A DNA stretch of 64,000 bases, from positions 114,450,685 to 114,514,684 of the forward strand of contig CM042694.1 of assembly GCA_023614405.1 (NCBI GenBank), written 5' to 3'. The stretch comes from Avena insularis (Eukaryota > Streptophyta > Magnoliopsida > Poales > Poaceae). Each line of letters opens with the position of its first letter. The stretch's first letter is position 1. The position numbers were made by a program, and so were the translations under genes. The notes below the pieces were generated by a model. That model was not told the DNA's origin. It was given only the letters and a program-made list of their open reading frames with translations, and did no database searches. Shown piece after piece: positions 1 through 11,597 of this stretch.

Positions 1-443
1 ATCGGATATTCACAAGTGAGCTCGAGCTCATCTGCTCCCTGCAGAACTAGCCAATCAAATGCCTCTGTGATGTGGTGGGGCCATGTATTTGACCATGTAT
101 AGGTGATGTATTTCCTGTTTTGATTGATGGGAAAATATCAAGGCACATGTGACTACGCCTGCAGTGCTGCTACACACGACGTGTTCTGTTCGATTTTCAT
201 ACGAACAGTGCATAGTATGAGCCTTCCATTTATTAGATCAGATCAAAGTAATCCGCTACATGTTGTTTCGTTCGTAAATCGGACATGCAACTGTCGTGTG
301 CAAAGTAGTTTCGAAATTACAAAGCATTAGCACGGGAAGCCATCAGCATCAGCGGCGAGCCCAGCATGCCCATGCCAGACGCACACCCGGCTGGATGATC
401 GACCTGGTGCCACCCTTCCAGTGGCGGAGCATGGGCCAAAGTG

Positions 444-448
<5 letters not shown>
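1..448. other. Intergenic stretch, nothing recognised
   Basis: No open frame here resembles a known protein and no splice-consistent exon was found. Base composition is mixed. The stretch runs into the GT microsatellite. Confidence 0.4.

Positions 449-482
<34 letters not shown>
449..482. repeat. (GT)n microsatellite
   Basis: An uninterrupted run of about 17 GT dinucleotides. Open frames crossing it on either strand encode Val/Cys or Thr/His runs and are artefacts. Confidence 0.95.
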
Positions 483-485
<3 letters not shown>

Positions 486-778
486 AATTGGGCAAATATT
501 TGGGGGACAAATAGGCTAAATAGAGGCTATTTTCAGTCAAAATTTACCAAATATGCAATGATTTTAGTCAAAAACTTCTTGGGCTGGGGGGCGGTGGTCC
601 CCTTGAACTACACATAGCTCCGCTAGTGACCCTCCCCGCATCTGATCCGCACACTCGGATCGCCGGAGTGCTGGAGTCGAGGAAGACGTCGCATGAAGAA
701 GAGAGGAATACTCACGCCTCCCATTCTCCAACCACAAACTCCACCTTCGGCGAACAGAAGAAGCTCTCGGCGGCAGCA

Positions 779-1881
779 ATGGCGGAGAGGTACCCGGCGA
801 CCATGCGGCGGCGAACGGCTTCAGTCGGTGTTCACTCAAGCTGTGGGAGGCGCGGATGCTTCATGACGCCGGCTACATGGCACCGTCGGACTTCCGGTGC
901 CCGCCTACCTGGAAGCTCAGCGCCGATGGCGTGCCGGTGCCACCGGTGCCTGAGGGCGACGAGATGGTCGAGGAGATCCAGGCGGCCATCGCGGCCATGG
1001 AGAATCCGGAGCTCGCCGACGACCCCGGTAACTTGGTTTATTGGGAGAACTTCTTAGCCGAGCGCCGAAACCAGCAGCTGGCAGCCCACGATGGCCCACC
1101 CGGCACGTCGCCGAAGCGCCACAACACCGCGGCATGCCGTCAGTGGTGGAGCGCACCAGGCCAGACGCTCGCGGTCTTCTTCGAGCACATACCGCCCTAG
1201 GTTGGGCTACCCTCCTCGCTCGCCACCATCGGCCACCTGGAGGCGAACTGGTTGCCGAGGAGGATGGGCGGCATCAGCTCCTCGTCCTCCGCCTAGGCGT
1301 CGCACTCGTCTAGCTCTGCGCCGGCACAGTCGACTCGCGCTACCGGCGAGGTCACTCGCATGCCTCCACTCCGGCCGGTGAAGCGGGAGGCGGAGTCATC
1401 GGTGCGCTCTCTGCCGAGAACGCGCTCACGTGGCATCGTCATCAACGAAGGCATCGCTCCCTCACGCACGCTGAAGCACGAGCCGACGGACTAGGCCATC
1501 CCAGTCGACGAGGACGCGTTCGTCATGAAGATGGCGATGGAGCGTTCGCTGAACGATCTGCTGCCCATACAGGACCCCAACACTTGCGCCTGGTCTAGGA
1601 GGGACTGAGAGCGGGAGGAGGCTGTGCGCATTCGGTGTTTGCAGGAGTAGGACGAGCGCCAGGTCGTGCGCGCCGTTCGCGGGCAGCGCACCTACTAGGG
1701 CGCGCCGCTTATCTTCCTCGATGACGACGACGACGAGGCCGCACCCTCGTCTTAGCCGTGGCGCCACGGCGACACCGTCCAGGACAACCTGCGTCCACCG
1801 CAGCCGCCGAGCGACGACGACGGCAAAGACGGGACCTGGGACGCCGACTACACATGCTTCTATCGCCACTTCGGCATGTGA
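779..1881 (+). pseudogene. Decayed high-copy Triticeae gene, function unknown
   Basis: From 856 to the TGA at 1879-1881 one frame reads continuously as a protein-like sequence: LHDAGYMAPSDF, then a stretch with KLSADGVPVPPVPEGDE, a Ser-rich and basic centre, an acidic run of Asp at about 1720, and a C-terminus ending YTCFYRHFGM. From memory this order resembles an uncharacterised protein family present in many copies in wheat and barley. The frame contains seven internal stops, at 1198, 1294, 1492, 1606, 1648, 1696 and 1753, six of them TAG, yet has no frameshift over more than 1 kb. The ATG at 779 lies in another frame, so the N-terminus is also shifted. No function is proposed. Confidence 0.6.
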
Positions 1882-2633
1882 AGGGCGTGACCGGTGGCAT
1901 CGGCATCGTCACCGGCGTTGGCATCGGCGTCGCATAGTAGTTATTCCTATGTTTTTTTGTTTAGCCTAATGCGTGCAAAATTTGGATATATGTCCGAATT
2001 TGACTTAATATGTACTAACTCTCCTATGTTTAAATGAAATCGCCTATATTCGTCCAAATTTTACCAAGTTCGCTTAAAATTTGGCCAAATACGGGAACTT
2101 GGTTTGGGAACACGAGTGAGAAACTAGACGTGCTCTGACCGAATGTTACATCCGTCCGGCGCTTGCCGGAATTGGGCCTGAGACCGTCGAACGAGTGGAG
2201 GTGCTCTAACACGCTAGGAACGCCACCTCGGATCCGCGGCCTCCGGCGCAGCCAGACAAAGGAGCATGGCCGCTCCAAACAAAAAAGGGTCCAGGGCAAA
2301 TAAAAGTAATATGTTTTATACTAAACTATTATACTTATTTGAACTTATATTTCCCACACTAGCATTATCATACTTTTATTTAGTTAGATGAGACAAATAA
2401 CAATGTTTGTGAGTTAGTTATACTATTCTTTGTTATTAAGTTGTAATGTATCACTCAATAGTTTGATTGTTCTAAATCTAAATTACATGTTGTAATAAAA
2501 TTTATCATTTACTTAAGTATCCATTGTGGAATAAATTATGCAGTACTGCATAAGGGTTGCATGTGTATATATTTTAATATCACTAAATGTCAAGATAGAT
2601 ATCTTTAAAACATACACTCGAAGAAATATACTA
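1882..2633. other. Flank of the decayed gene, then AT-rich DNA
   Basis: Up to about 2300 the sequence has the mixed GC flank that follows the decayed gene. After that it is AT-rich with no coding signal. Confidence 0.4.
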
Positions 2634-3304
2634 ATTAGATGTCGTACTATTTGGGTTCTAGTGTATATGTTACAATTCTCTTACCAAATGTTTAAACCAT
2701 GTTTTAGTTTTTTATAAACTTTTGTAAAATCCTCACAGGTTCCAAAATTCAGAAAATCTCAGGTATCAAAGACCGAATTTAAAGATTATAACACTAATAT
2801 AAAATGAATTTTCAAACAAATAGAGGAACTTTCTCAAATTTGAACATTCAAAAAATAAAATAACAGAATAATAGTATATGGGTACATATGAAACGTACTT
2901 TTGAAAAATAAAAAAAATCATGTGTCTAGATATTTGGTAGAAACATACCGCTTCGAAGTTCTCAAAATAAGTTTCCATACAAAAGGCTAAATAATTACAA
3001 GTTTTATTTAATTTTTAGATTTTCTACAAAGATTCATGCTAATTAGTTCGTTCCTTAAAGCTTATGATATTCACTTCGATAGTCAAAAATTCGAGAAATA
3101 TCTCCTAGCCAAGAATAAATAAGAAATAGTGAACTTATTTCGTAGGTGTCATTTACATGTGTGCTATTTAAGTAGTATTAAGAAGTAAAAACACAAGTCA
3201 TCTCAAAATAAGGACAGGCTGATTTAGTTGAAAAAATAAATACAAACAACTAGACACTAGCCTACCACTATAGCAATGCAATACATGGGTTGGGGCCCTG
3301 ATGA
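2634..3304. repeat. Direct repeat, copy A of a ~0.65 kb tandem duplication
   Basis: This block, starting at attagatgtcgtactat and ending at ggttggggccctgatga, recurs nearly base for base downstream as copy B (3315-3388 plus 4497-5121). It is AT-rich and noncoding. Differences are scattered substitutions and one insertion of about 28 bp near the end of copy B. Confidence 0.85.
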
Positions 3305-3314
3305 AAGCTAATTA

Positions 3315-5121
3315 ATTAGATGTGGTACTATTTGGGTGGTTCTAGTGTATATGTTACAATTCTCTTACCAAATGTTTAAACCATGTTTAGAGAACCGAGT
3401 CTCTCGCACCTTCCTTCGTTCTCCAGAACAGCTGAGATTCGTCCTCTCTTCCTACCGCCGCCCCTGTCCCTCTCGCTCTCCGGCGGCTCTGCCGGCCGGC
3501 GAGATGATGGCTCAGGTGGTCTGGCTCATATTAGTTGTAGCTTAGCTAGTAGTCTTGTTCTGGCCTCGATGGCGTTTGCCCTTGTGGCGACTGAGGGTAG
3601 GTGGGAGGTTGCCGGTAGTCAGATCCTCCCCGCCTTGCTCTTCTTCTGCTTCACGGTTCCCTGCTGGTGGCAAGTGGAGGCGCCGGAGGTGTGGCGGAGA
3701 ACAAGCATCCCTCTAAATAAGATCTACCATGGGTGCTTTGAGAATAACGTGAAGGATCCCGTTCGGCTTGATGCGGTCCCTCTTACTCCGGTGAAGATGC
3801 TCTCATGGGGAGACCTGGCGCTGGAGAAGATCACCGCACGCCCACGTGATAAGATTCGAGTCCTCCCGATGCGCCATCGCTCTTATCTTCTTGTCTTGCC
3901 TCGCCGAGTCCGTGGCAGGCGCTCTAGTGATGGTAAGCGGTTTCTTCTGATGTGGTGTTGGCGTGTTGTTGTTGTTCCGGCTCTCTGGCTAGCCCTGCCT
4001 CCTTTTGTTTCCTTGAGCTCCATGGTGGGGAGAGTGAAAGGAAGGTGCAGTGCCGACGAGCAGCTAGGAAGGCGTTGGAGTTCTAGATCTTTTCTTCCTA
4101 GAGCTATTCCTACAAGTCTGATGCGAAGATTTGGATTTCTTTGGCCAAGATGGCCTGTTTCAAGCCGATGAGCTCTGGCATCCATTCAACCTCCATTGGG
4201 AGGCCCTGTTCGAGCCTGGGCACTGAGGGGTTCGCCGGGCCGGATGCAAGTGGTCTCGTCCCCATCTCCGTCCATGGCTGCAATGCTCTGCTCTCTCTAC
4301 TCCGCGGCGGGGAAGAGAATGGACTAATTTGTAACCTCAAATCTTTTAGCAATGTCCTTTCTACAAATGTTAGGGATCCATGTGTTAATTTGCTATCTTA
4401 TGGAGTCCTTTGTAATCACTGTGTACACCCACTGTATTATTAATGAAAGGCTCTAGCCCCTTTTGGGACACTCCGTTGTTCAAAAAAAACATGTTTCAGT
4501 TTTTTGTGAACTTTTGTAAAATCCTCACAGGTTCCAAAATTTAGAAAATCTTAGGTATCAAAGACCGAATTTAAAGATTACAACACTATTATAAAATGAA
4601 TTTTCAAACAAACAGACGAACTTTCTCAAATTTGAACATTCAAAAAATAAAATAACAGAATAATAGCATATGGGTACATATGAAACGTACTTTTGAAAAA
4701 TAAAAAAACCATGTGTCAAGATATTTGGTAGAAACATACCGCTTCGAAATTCTCAAAATGAGTTTTCATACAAAAAGCTAAATAATTGCGAGTTTTATTT
4801 AATTTTTAGATTTTCTACAAAGATTCTTGCTAATTAGTTCGTTCCTTAAAGCTTATGATACTCACTTCGATAGTCAAAAATTCGAGAAATATCTCCAAGC
4901 CAAGAATAAACAAGAAATAGTGAACTCATTTCGTAGTTGTCATTTACATGTGTGTTATTTAAGTAGTATTAAGAAGTAAAAAATACAAGTCATCTCAAAA
5001 TAAGGACACGCTGATTTAGTTAAAAAATTAAATACAAACAACTAGAAATTAATTGATTGGAGGAAGATACACACTAGCTTACCACTATAGCAATGCAATA
5101 CATGGGTTGGGGCCCTGATGA
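3315..5121. repeat. Direct repeat, copy B, split by an insertion
   Basis: Second copy of the block at 2634-3304. The first ~75 bp (3315-3388) and the remainder (4490-5121) are contiguous in copy A, so the 1.1 kb between them arrived after the tandem duplication. The join falls at the catgttt motif, which is present once in copy A and twice here. Confidence 0.85.
3389..4489 (+). mobile_element. Poly(A)-tailed retroposon or processed pseudogene with 7-bp target duplication
   Basis: The 1101-bp insert is flanked by catgttt at 3382-3388 and 4490-4496. It ends in a short A tail at 4482-4489 after an mRNA-3'-end-like stretch (tattattaatgaaagg). Its 5' part is GC-rich and CT-rich like a plant 5' leader. 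These are the marks of target-primed reverse transcription by LINE machinery. No reverse transcriptase is visible. The longest frame (3383-4171) starts upstream of the insert and matches nothing I recognise. It could be a host mRNA copy, a SINE-like element or a 5'-intact non-autonomous LINE. Confidence 0.7.
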
Positions 5122-5850
5122 CTAGGGCTATGGCAGCTGCCCCTCTGCCCTATACTATGGTTCGGCCCTGCAAAGGAGCACACTTTTCTCTTCCACAACG
5201 GATGCTGGCCATCGCCAGCATCCTGCCTTCGGTTGTCTTGCAGACTTGCCCTCTTGCTGAGCCGGAAAGGACGAGATGACAATTAATATATGTGGAGATT
5301 TTGGAGAGAGACAATACTGAGTCTGCAGCAGAGTAAATGTGAAAGAAACCATATGACAATTAATATATATGGGACCTACATGCATGTGACCTGTATTTCA
5401 TATGTATATTGACTCGTACGTCCGAGTGAATAATAAAACAATCACAGATTCCTAGATATCTGGGTGGTCCAGATAAAGAGAGCATATGTGCTCCAGAGCC
5501 AAAACGCCTCGTCCTGACTGAATAATACTACTAGTCAATTTGCATACAAGTTGTCCATAACATGATTGAAGGCAGAAATTCTGTCGGCCCTCACTTCCTT
5601 TTTATTATTATTATTAGTTGTATTGATTGTTAGTTAAATTCCAGACGGTTAGCCGTATTCCCTTTTCATCACAGTATATGCTAATTCTACCCCGCTCCTT
5701 ACTCAATTGGAAGGATGTTGCTCTGTTTCGATTCCCATGTTTGCTGCCAAACCTTCCTCTGATTAACCAGACAACTATATATTGTGAAAAGTAAGCAAAA
5801 GAGAACATGCTTTTGAGAAAATATAGGAAGCACTAGACAGTCCAAGTATC
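5122..5850. other. Intergenic, no gene recognised
   Basis: Short frames at 5085-5385 (minus) overlap each other and match nothing known. The rest is AT-rich. Confidence 0.35.
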
Positions 5851-6870
5851 TTTTGTACTAGTTCTGGTTCAAGCAGACAAACAATTGGGACATGCATATC
5901 GAGCATCACGAGCTAACAGAAACTACTCCATCTGTTCACTACAGCGATTTGCACATGATTTCGTAACTATACAAAGTCCACGGCGGTGACCTTGGCGTCG
6001 TTCCTGATGAGCACCGTCGTGCACTGACATCCGAGCTCCTCACGTCACGTGAATGGCGCTCCTCCCCCTCCGCTGCACCATCTGGAAGAAAACCTGACGA
6101 AATAGCGGAACATGTACACGCAAAGCAACCACCAAACTATTCCGTAAGAAAAAAAAAAGAACCCTCTCCTAGTACAGTCATGTTCATGTTGTGACTTCTT
6201 GTCCAGGCTGGTTCACTTGCCTGTGACTCGAACAGTCACGTAATGTCCCCCTGTTAGCCTTGTACGTGCGTCCGTTTACGAGCTTACCGAGACAGACTAC
6301 TGCCGCAAAGTTCAGAGAAGCAACAACCATGGATGTGTTAGATAGTTACAACGGGGCACCATTGGCGGGTACGTACAAGCCCGAACAGTGAAGTTGTTGC
6401 ACCGTGGTTTGCAACATTTGGTCCAACAAGTTGTGCATTTGGGAAAATAAGGTATTCCCCTATAAGGCTCGAGCCCCTCTTCACGCCTTCGGCTCTGCCC
6501 GCCTTCCACATCACAGTTGGCGCCTTCTTTTGCGTGGTGTCGATGTCATGACTCAAAATGTCAACGTCCAATTATGTTGCCGCTCGCAAAGTCACCAAGG
6601 TTGCGCAGCCAGTTGTCGGCCGCAAGGCACACCACTCAGATGCTAGCCTCAGGTATACAGACAGAATGTTTATATCACTAAACAATTCATATTAATGATT
6701 TGGTGACCATATGATGTGAACTTCACCAGCATCAACCGCCTATAAATAAAGTATTCCAGATCAGGCGAGCAAGGGTTAAACACCAGAAAAGTCAAGCGAA
6801 CAATCCAGTGGAGCTTTTCTTACTTGAGGGTGGAGGGTCGAGGCAGCTTTTGAATGTCGTCACATGTTGA
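5850..6870. repeat. WAK-locus duplicated segment, copy 1
   Basis: Contains blocks that recur in the same order elsewhere. The cactagacagtcc / cagacaaacaattgg block near 5830-5890 recurs at 25568-25640. The atttggtg..atgatgtgaa block near 6697 recurs at 25935 and 38023. The caccagaaaag..agcttttcttac block near 6780-6825 recurs at 26125-26175 and 38570-38615. A further block at 6287-6335 (acagactactgccgcaaag) recurs at 9430-9475. No intact coding exon was found; these look like noncoding parts of an ancient tandem array. Confidence 0.65.
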
Positions 6871-6942
6871 TAATAGTTACCAATCAGAAGCTTATTCGAT
6901 GAAACATACATGTTCTCGACCTCTCCCAATCAACTCGTCAGC

Positions 6943-7040
6943 TCACAGATTTACGGGGTCGATCCAGTATGGCAAGTTGCTCTTCAACATCTATCATTCA
7001 GTCTTAGCTCCACATCATGGTTAAGACGCCTGTTTGCAGA
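6943..7040 (-). pseudogene. WAK-like kinase C-terminal fragment
   Basis: On the minus strand this encodes LNHDVELR followed, after a small frame change, by IDVEEQLAILDRPRKS and a stop. It aligns with the last ~30 residues of the kinase exon at 7888-8760 (LNLDLNLRPTMTDVAKRLSIL). It is therefore the 3' end of a second, tandemly arranged copy whose remainder is gone. Confidence 0.65.
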
Positions 7041-7887
7041 TAGGAGTACATTACCTGTGAGTGTCACGCGCGATTGCATGAATAATTGATTGCCACGGTA
7101 TGTTGTGCGCGCACTAGTGCTTCAGCAGGGTTCCTTGATAGCAGCAGCAGCGCTGATTGTAATTGTTCTGGATTACACAGATCGATTCAGATTGTAAGAT
7201 ACAATCCTAGTCCAAAGGGAAGGAGAATGCCAGGCAGGCTAATCACTCACATCAGGGCGTATTGCCGCAGTCCCGCTCAGAAGGAAGATGGCGAGAGGCA
7301 AATTGTGCACGAAAGGAGACTGCGCGGGAACTCTTTCGTTCATTCTCCTGACACCTTTAGCGGAATGTGCCTGTGTCAGCAGGCCTGTATGTCCGCAGCA
7401 GCAAAGTTTAGAGAAGTTTTGCTTAGCAAGCAGTGCTAGACCTGGATGGATGGACCTTGTCCAGAAGTTCTTTGGGCTCAACGAACCACACGCATGTGTT
7501 CGACAGATCCACGGTGAATGAGCAGATGCAGACAGGGAGACAAGCAGAGTTGGAGTTGCGACGGGCACCGCTGGCAGGCAAAAGCCTGAACCGTGAACTT
7601 CCCCGGTTGCCATCACAGGTGCTGCTCAAACATCATAACGAAGCGGAGCCGTAAATCCTGGAACAGGGCGCTTTTAGCTCAGGTTACCCAGAGATTGGAG
7701 AGGATTCCAAGGACTTGGCTCACAGCAGCAAAGTACATAAAATAAATCTTTGTTTTTCCACAAAAACGCAGAAGCCTTGTGTTTCGATTCACTCATAGAA
7801 AAAGGGAGTTTTGTAACCAAAACTGTTGCTATGTCGTTTTCCTATCAGATTAATTACTTGATGCAACATATATAATATCGTTCATAC
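7041..7887. other. Between two WAK-like kinase fragments
   Basis: No recognised gene. Around 7660-7730 there is similarity to 26200-26270 and 38630-38690 (gcttttagc, then gaggatttcaaagacttg-like), again part of the duplicated WAK-locus unit. Confidence 0.4.
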
Positions 7888-8772
7888 TCAACTAGCTTGT
7901 AGATGTGCCAACTTGCGGGATCGATTCAATATGGAGAGGCGCTTTGCAACATCCGTCATTGTCGGTCTTAGATTCAGATCAAGGTTAAGACACTCCACAG
8001 CTATTTCTGCCAGATTGTCAAGAAGTTCCATATCTCCTGCCACTGCAATTTCCTTATCAAACAGATCCGTTGATTTCGTCCCCCTCTTGTGATTCTCGAG
8101 GAAATTACATACTGAGCTGTTATTGTCATGTGTGGCCTTCTTCCTAGTAAGAAGCTCCAAGATAACAACTCCAAAACTGTAGACATCATTTTGTTCCGTC
8201 AGCAGGCCGGTTTGTAGGTATACCGGATCCAAATAATTGCTGTCACCAACAACGACTAATCCAGGTCCGTTGTCATCTCTATAAATGAACCTTGATATGC
8301 CAAAGTCTGAGATCTTTGGCGCAAAGTGGTCATCCAAGAGTATGTTTGCTGATTTAACATTACCGAGTACGATTTTGCTTCTAGCCATTGAATGCATATA
8401 AGCTAGACCATCTGCTGATTCTGCAGCAATACTTAAACGCTGGCCCAAGTTGAGTGGTACCTTTTCCCTACCGTGAAGAGTGTCATGGAGGCTACGTTCG
8501 GAGACAAACTCATAGACCAGCATTGGGATGTCAACTTCCACGCAGCAACCTACGAACCTTACTATGTTATTGTGAACCACCTGAGATTGGATAATAACTT
8601 CAATTGCAAATTCTTCACTCTCTAGCATACCGATCAACTTCTTTACTACGACTGGTACACCATCAATAAGGCCCGCGTAAACTTTTCGAAAGCTATCACG
8701 TCCAATAAAATTATGACCATTTAAAATTGGCTTGAGCTTCTCCTTTTTGAAAAGTTTCACAGATTTTATCTA
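7888..8772 (-). pseudogene. WAK-like receptor kinase, cytoplasmic kinase exon with degraded active site
   Basis: The open frame (7888-8760, 290 residues) spans a whole Ser/Thr kinase domain of the wall-associated-kinase-like type. Family marks include KPIL at the start, VHNNIVRFVGCC, LVYEFVSERSLHDTLHG, SANILLDDH and YLDPVYLQTGLLTEQNDVYSFGVVILELLTRKK. The ATP-binding lysine (about residue 40) and DFG (152-154) are kept. The glycine loop reads IGRDSFRKVY instead of GxGxxG, and the catalytic HGD/HRD motif reads LGN, so the catalytic Asp is Asn. The frame begins at GTG, not ATG, and a TAG acceptor near 8773 suggests it is the 3' exon of a split gene. No galacturonan-binding, EGF-like or membrane segment was found upstream. 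Read as a pseudokinase or gene remnant. Confidence 0.75.
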
Positions 8773-9484
8773 TTTAACCAGGCAATTGATGTGCATACTA
8801 TAAAGTGAAGGATAAAATCATTTTGCCGAAAATATGTATGTGAAGCACTAGATAATCTGAATATCCATGGTACACAACTACACCGAGAGATGACTATGCG
8901 GTGCAACTCAAGTTCTTGCCGTTGCCATCCGACTGACAGGAGGCTGCGAGCACGTTTCATCGTTGCCGGTCAGCGTCGTACACTTGTGCACCCTCGCGAG
9001 CACACTCAGAATGAGGACCGGTTTCCCTATAATCACGATAACAGAACATAATAAAGCATACAAACAACTAGGACAGGGAAATTCAGGCAAGATTACTGAA
9101 ACTACCTTCTTGCCACTGTCGTCGCAAACTTCTCGCAACTTTCACCACGATAGAGTTCCACAGTTGACGCAAACTTCTTGGCACTGTGGTCAGACTCGGT
9201 GTGGCGCCCCTGCGGGTTTTGGCGAGCTTCGTATACTTGTCCTTCCTGGTGATCACTGCGTTGCAACGGTACGCAAGCTCCTCTGTGATGGCCTGCTGCA
9301 CGCGGCTGGCCACCTCAGACGACGCTCCTCCCCGCACGTCTCCACCAACCACCGCAGCAAGGCACCCTAACTCCGAATGTTCCTCTGCATGCCTGAATTG
9401 TACGAGCACCCTTGCTTGCAGACCGCCATGACAGACTACTGCTGTTGTCGCAAAGTTCAGAGAAGCAATGTAGTCATGGATGAA
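8773..9484. other. Upstream flank of the kinase exon, weak coding signal on minus strand
   Basis: The minus strand holds a 108-residue frame (9083-9409) with a helical, charged stretch (VQQAITEELAYRCNAV, KDKYTKLAKT) that could be an N-terminal helical domain, but I cannot assign it. It is not followed by a clean splice path to the kinase exon. At 9430-9475 a block seen at 6287-6335 recurs, just before a transposon insertion. Confidence 0.3.
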
Positions 9485-9641
9485 TGTGAAAGAGTATGAG
9501 CTTGGCGGAATATGATAGATATATTATTGAGCCTCATGTGCGAGTATATATAGGCGTACGGAGGATTATCTTGGAGTACGAGTCAAGTTAGGATTGTATG
9601 TAAACATATCCTAACAACCGTATATACCTAATACTCTAACA
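9485..9641 (-). repeat. 3' LTR of the TRIM/LARD-like element
   Basis: On the minus strand it starts TGTTAGAGTATTAGG and ends TTTCACA. It contains a TATATATA stretch near 9545, a likely promoter box. It matches 11476-11597. Confidence 0.65.
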
Positions 9642-11475
9642 CTCCTCCGCAGTCGTAGCGGTAGCGTCGTGAACAACTGAAACATCACGGACGGTCAGAC
9701 TGGAGATAAACCGAAGTAGCATCCAGTAGGCTGACATCCCCCCGCAGTCCGAGCGGGAACGTCGTGGACGGTGTCGCGTCACGGTAGCTTGGACTGTAGA
9801 GAAAGCTGGTGAGATTCTCAGGCGAGGTGATAGCCCTTGTGCCGATGTCGAGGGAGTCGACAACGTGAGGCGGTGCCATGGTCGAGGTAGCCGTGCGGTG
9901 GATCGCCGTGGTTGATGTCGTGGTCGGGGATGCCGGTGTCGATGTAGCCGCACGTGAAGCCGCATGCGCATAGCGCGCGAGGAGGATGACCGAGGCAGCG
10001 TCGATGCCGAAGTCGATGCAGTCCGAGCCGTCGAGGACAAGGTGCGGCCATAGTTTTGCCAGAACTAGGCGCACGTCGGGGACGAACGCACACTCCAGTT
10101 TTTCCAGAACCGAGTATGCAAAAAAGAACTCGTCGGTGACGCGGTCGAGGCAGTCGTAGAGGGATCGATGCCGAAAAAGACGTTGTCGAAGCCAATGAAG
10201 ACGAGGCGCCGATCTGAATTTTCCAGATTCGGAAACGCGTCGGGGACGAAGGCACTCCCAGTGTTGCTAGTACCAGGCGTGTGAGGGCAGGAACCATCAT
10301 GAACTTGTCGCCATGTCAGAAAGACTAGCAGAGGAAGCCTCCAGAGCGGTTGCGACGCGCATAGCGGCAAAGGGAGAGATGTCGGCGATGTCCGCGGTTG
10401 TCGGAGTAGAGTAGCAGATGGTGTAGTCGAGGATGAGACGATGACACTGGCGGCAAAGTTGTAGTGGACGAAGACGTAGAACATGGCGAAAACAGCGGCG
10501 ACCTAGGGTAGTCATGCTGAATGCCTGGAGTGGCAATGGGGTAGTCGGCGGGACCTGCGACAGCGAGAGGGCGCCCTGCAGGTTACCTTGTGAAGCGCGG
10601 CGGCGGTGATCGAAGTAGGCGAGGAACACCCGACGACGTGACGAAGACCATGTGCAGATAGCGGCGATCCGCGCCGTAGAAGATGGCGTGGTGAAAGCCG
10701 AGGCCGTCGATGCACGAGGACGGCGAAGTAGACTGCGTGCAGCCATGCTACGACCCAAGGGGGCGGCATAGCTGCAGGGCGCAAGTCGGTGCTAAGGAAG
10801 GCGCGTTGGAAGCCGGTAGCATGGACCAAGGGCGGCGGCGCTGCGGCCCTACGGGGCGACACAGCGGCAGCCCGTAGCTCGATCGGTGATAGGCACGTGC
10901 TCGGGGACGTGCTTGGCGTAGACAAGCGCGGGATCGGTTGATCAGGCCGAAATTGCACAGCATGTGCCATGGGGTGGACAACGCGTAGATCGAATTCGAT
11001 GGCGGCGTTGTCGGTGAAGTCCCGGACGATGACGACAAAGATGATCCGAGGGGAGCGGCCGCGGAAGCCTTCCACGGAAGGCGTAGCAACCGTCCGTGGT
11101 GCGCGGCAGCCTGCCATGAGGCCGCGACAGCCTACCGAGGCAGGCGCAACAGCGAAGGAGGTAGGCGCACGGACGTGGTGTAGATCCTCGATGCCAATGG
11201 TCGGAGTAGAGGCGCGGCGATGACGACGGCGATGGGAGACTCAATCCGATCTAATATCGGTAAACCAAAAAAGAAAACCGATCAAAAGATCGAAAAAAAA
11301 GACTTACCGATCAAGTGATCGAAAAAAAAGACTTACAGGGCAGCCGATCACGAATCGGCGGACGAACCCTGTGTACGGATCGCGCGGCCCCCGGCGGAGA
11401 TCATGGAGATCAATCCCCCAAGGGCGGCGTGGCGGAAGCGTGCGGCTAGAGGTTGGACCGATTAGGCTGATACCA

Positions 11476-11597
11476 TGAAAGAGTATGAGTTTGGCGGAAT
11501 ATGATAGATACATTATTGAGCGTCATGAGCGAGTATATATAGGCGTACAAAGGATTATCTTGGAGTACGAGTCAAGTTAGGACTGTACGTATAACTC
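11476..11597 (-). repeat. 5' LTR of the TRIM/LARD-like element, truncated
   Basis: Matches the left LTR through gtcaagttaggactgtacgta, then diverges. The missing part is the outer end, where the next repeat begins. Confidence 0.6.

Larger units (their letters stand above)
9485..11597 (-). mobile_element. Non-autonomous LTR element (TRIM/LARD-like), minus orientation
   Basis: Two similar terminal blocks flank about 1.8 kb. The left one (9485-9641, 157 bp) reads TGTTAG...TTTCACA on the minus strand. The right one (11476 to about 11597) matches it but lacks its outer ~45 bp. Directly inside the right block the minus strand reads TGGTATCAG, a match to the usual initiator-Met-tRNA primer site, which fixes the orientation; GCGGAGGAG next to the left block can serve as polypurine tract. 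No gag, protease, integrase or reverse transcriptase motif is present. The interior is GC-rich with meaningless open frames. Confidence 0.65.

Noticed and set aside
296..540. Open frames across the GT microsatellite on both strands
   Set aside because: They encode only Val/Cys or Thr/His runs produced by the repeat.
1462..1869. 135-residue minus-strand frame over the decayed gene
   Set aside because: It is the shadow of the plus-strand frame, which has the family-like order and ends at YTCFYRHFGM.
9636..11244. Several long minus-strand frames (up to 201 residues) between the small LTRs
   Set aside because: Low-complexity Arg/Ser/Pro/Thr composition, overlapping in all three frames, no domain; GC-rich noncoding interior.
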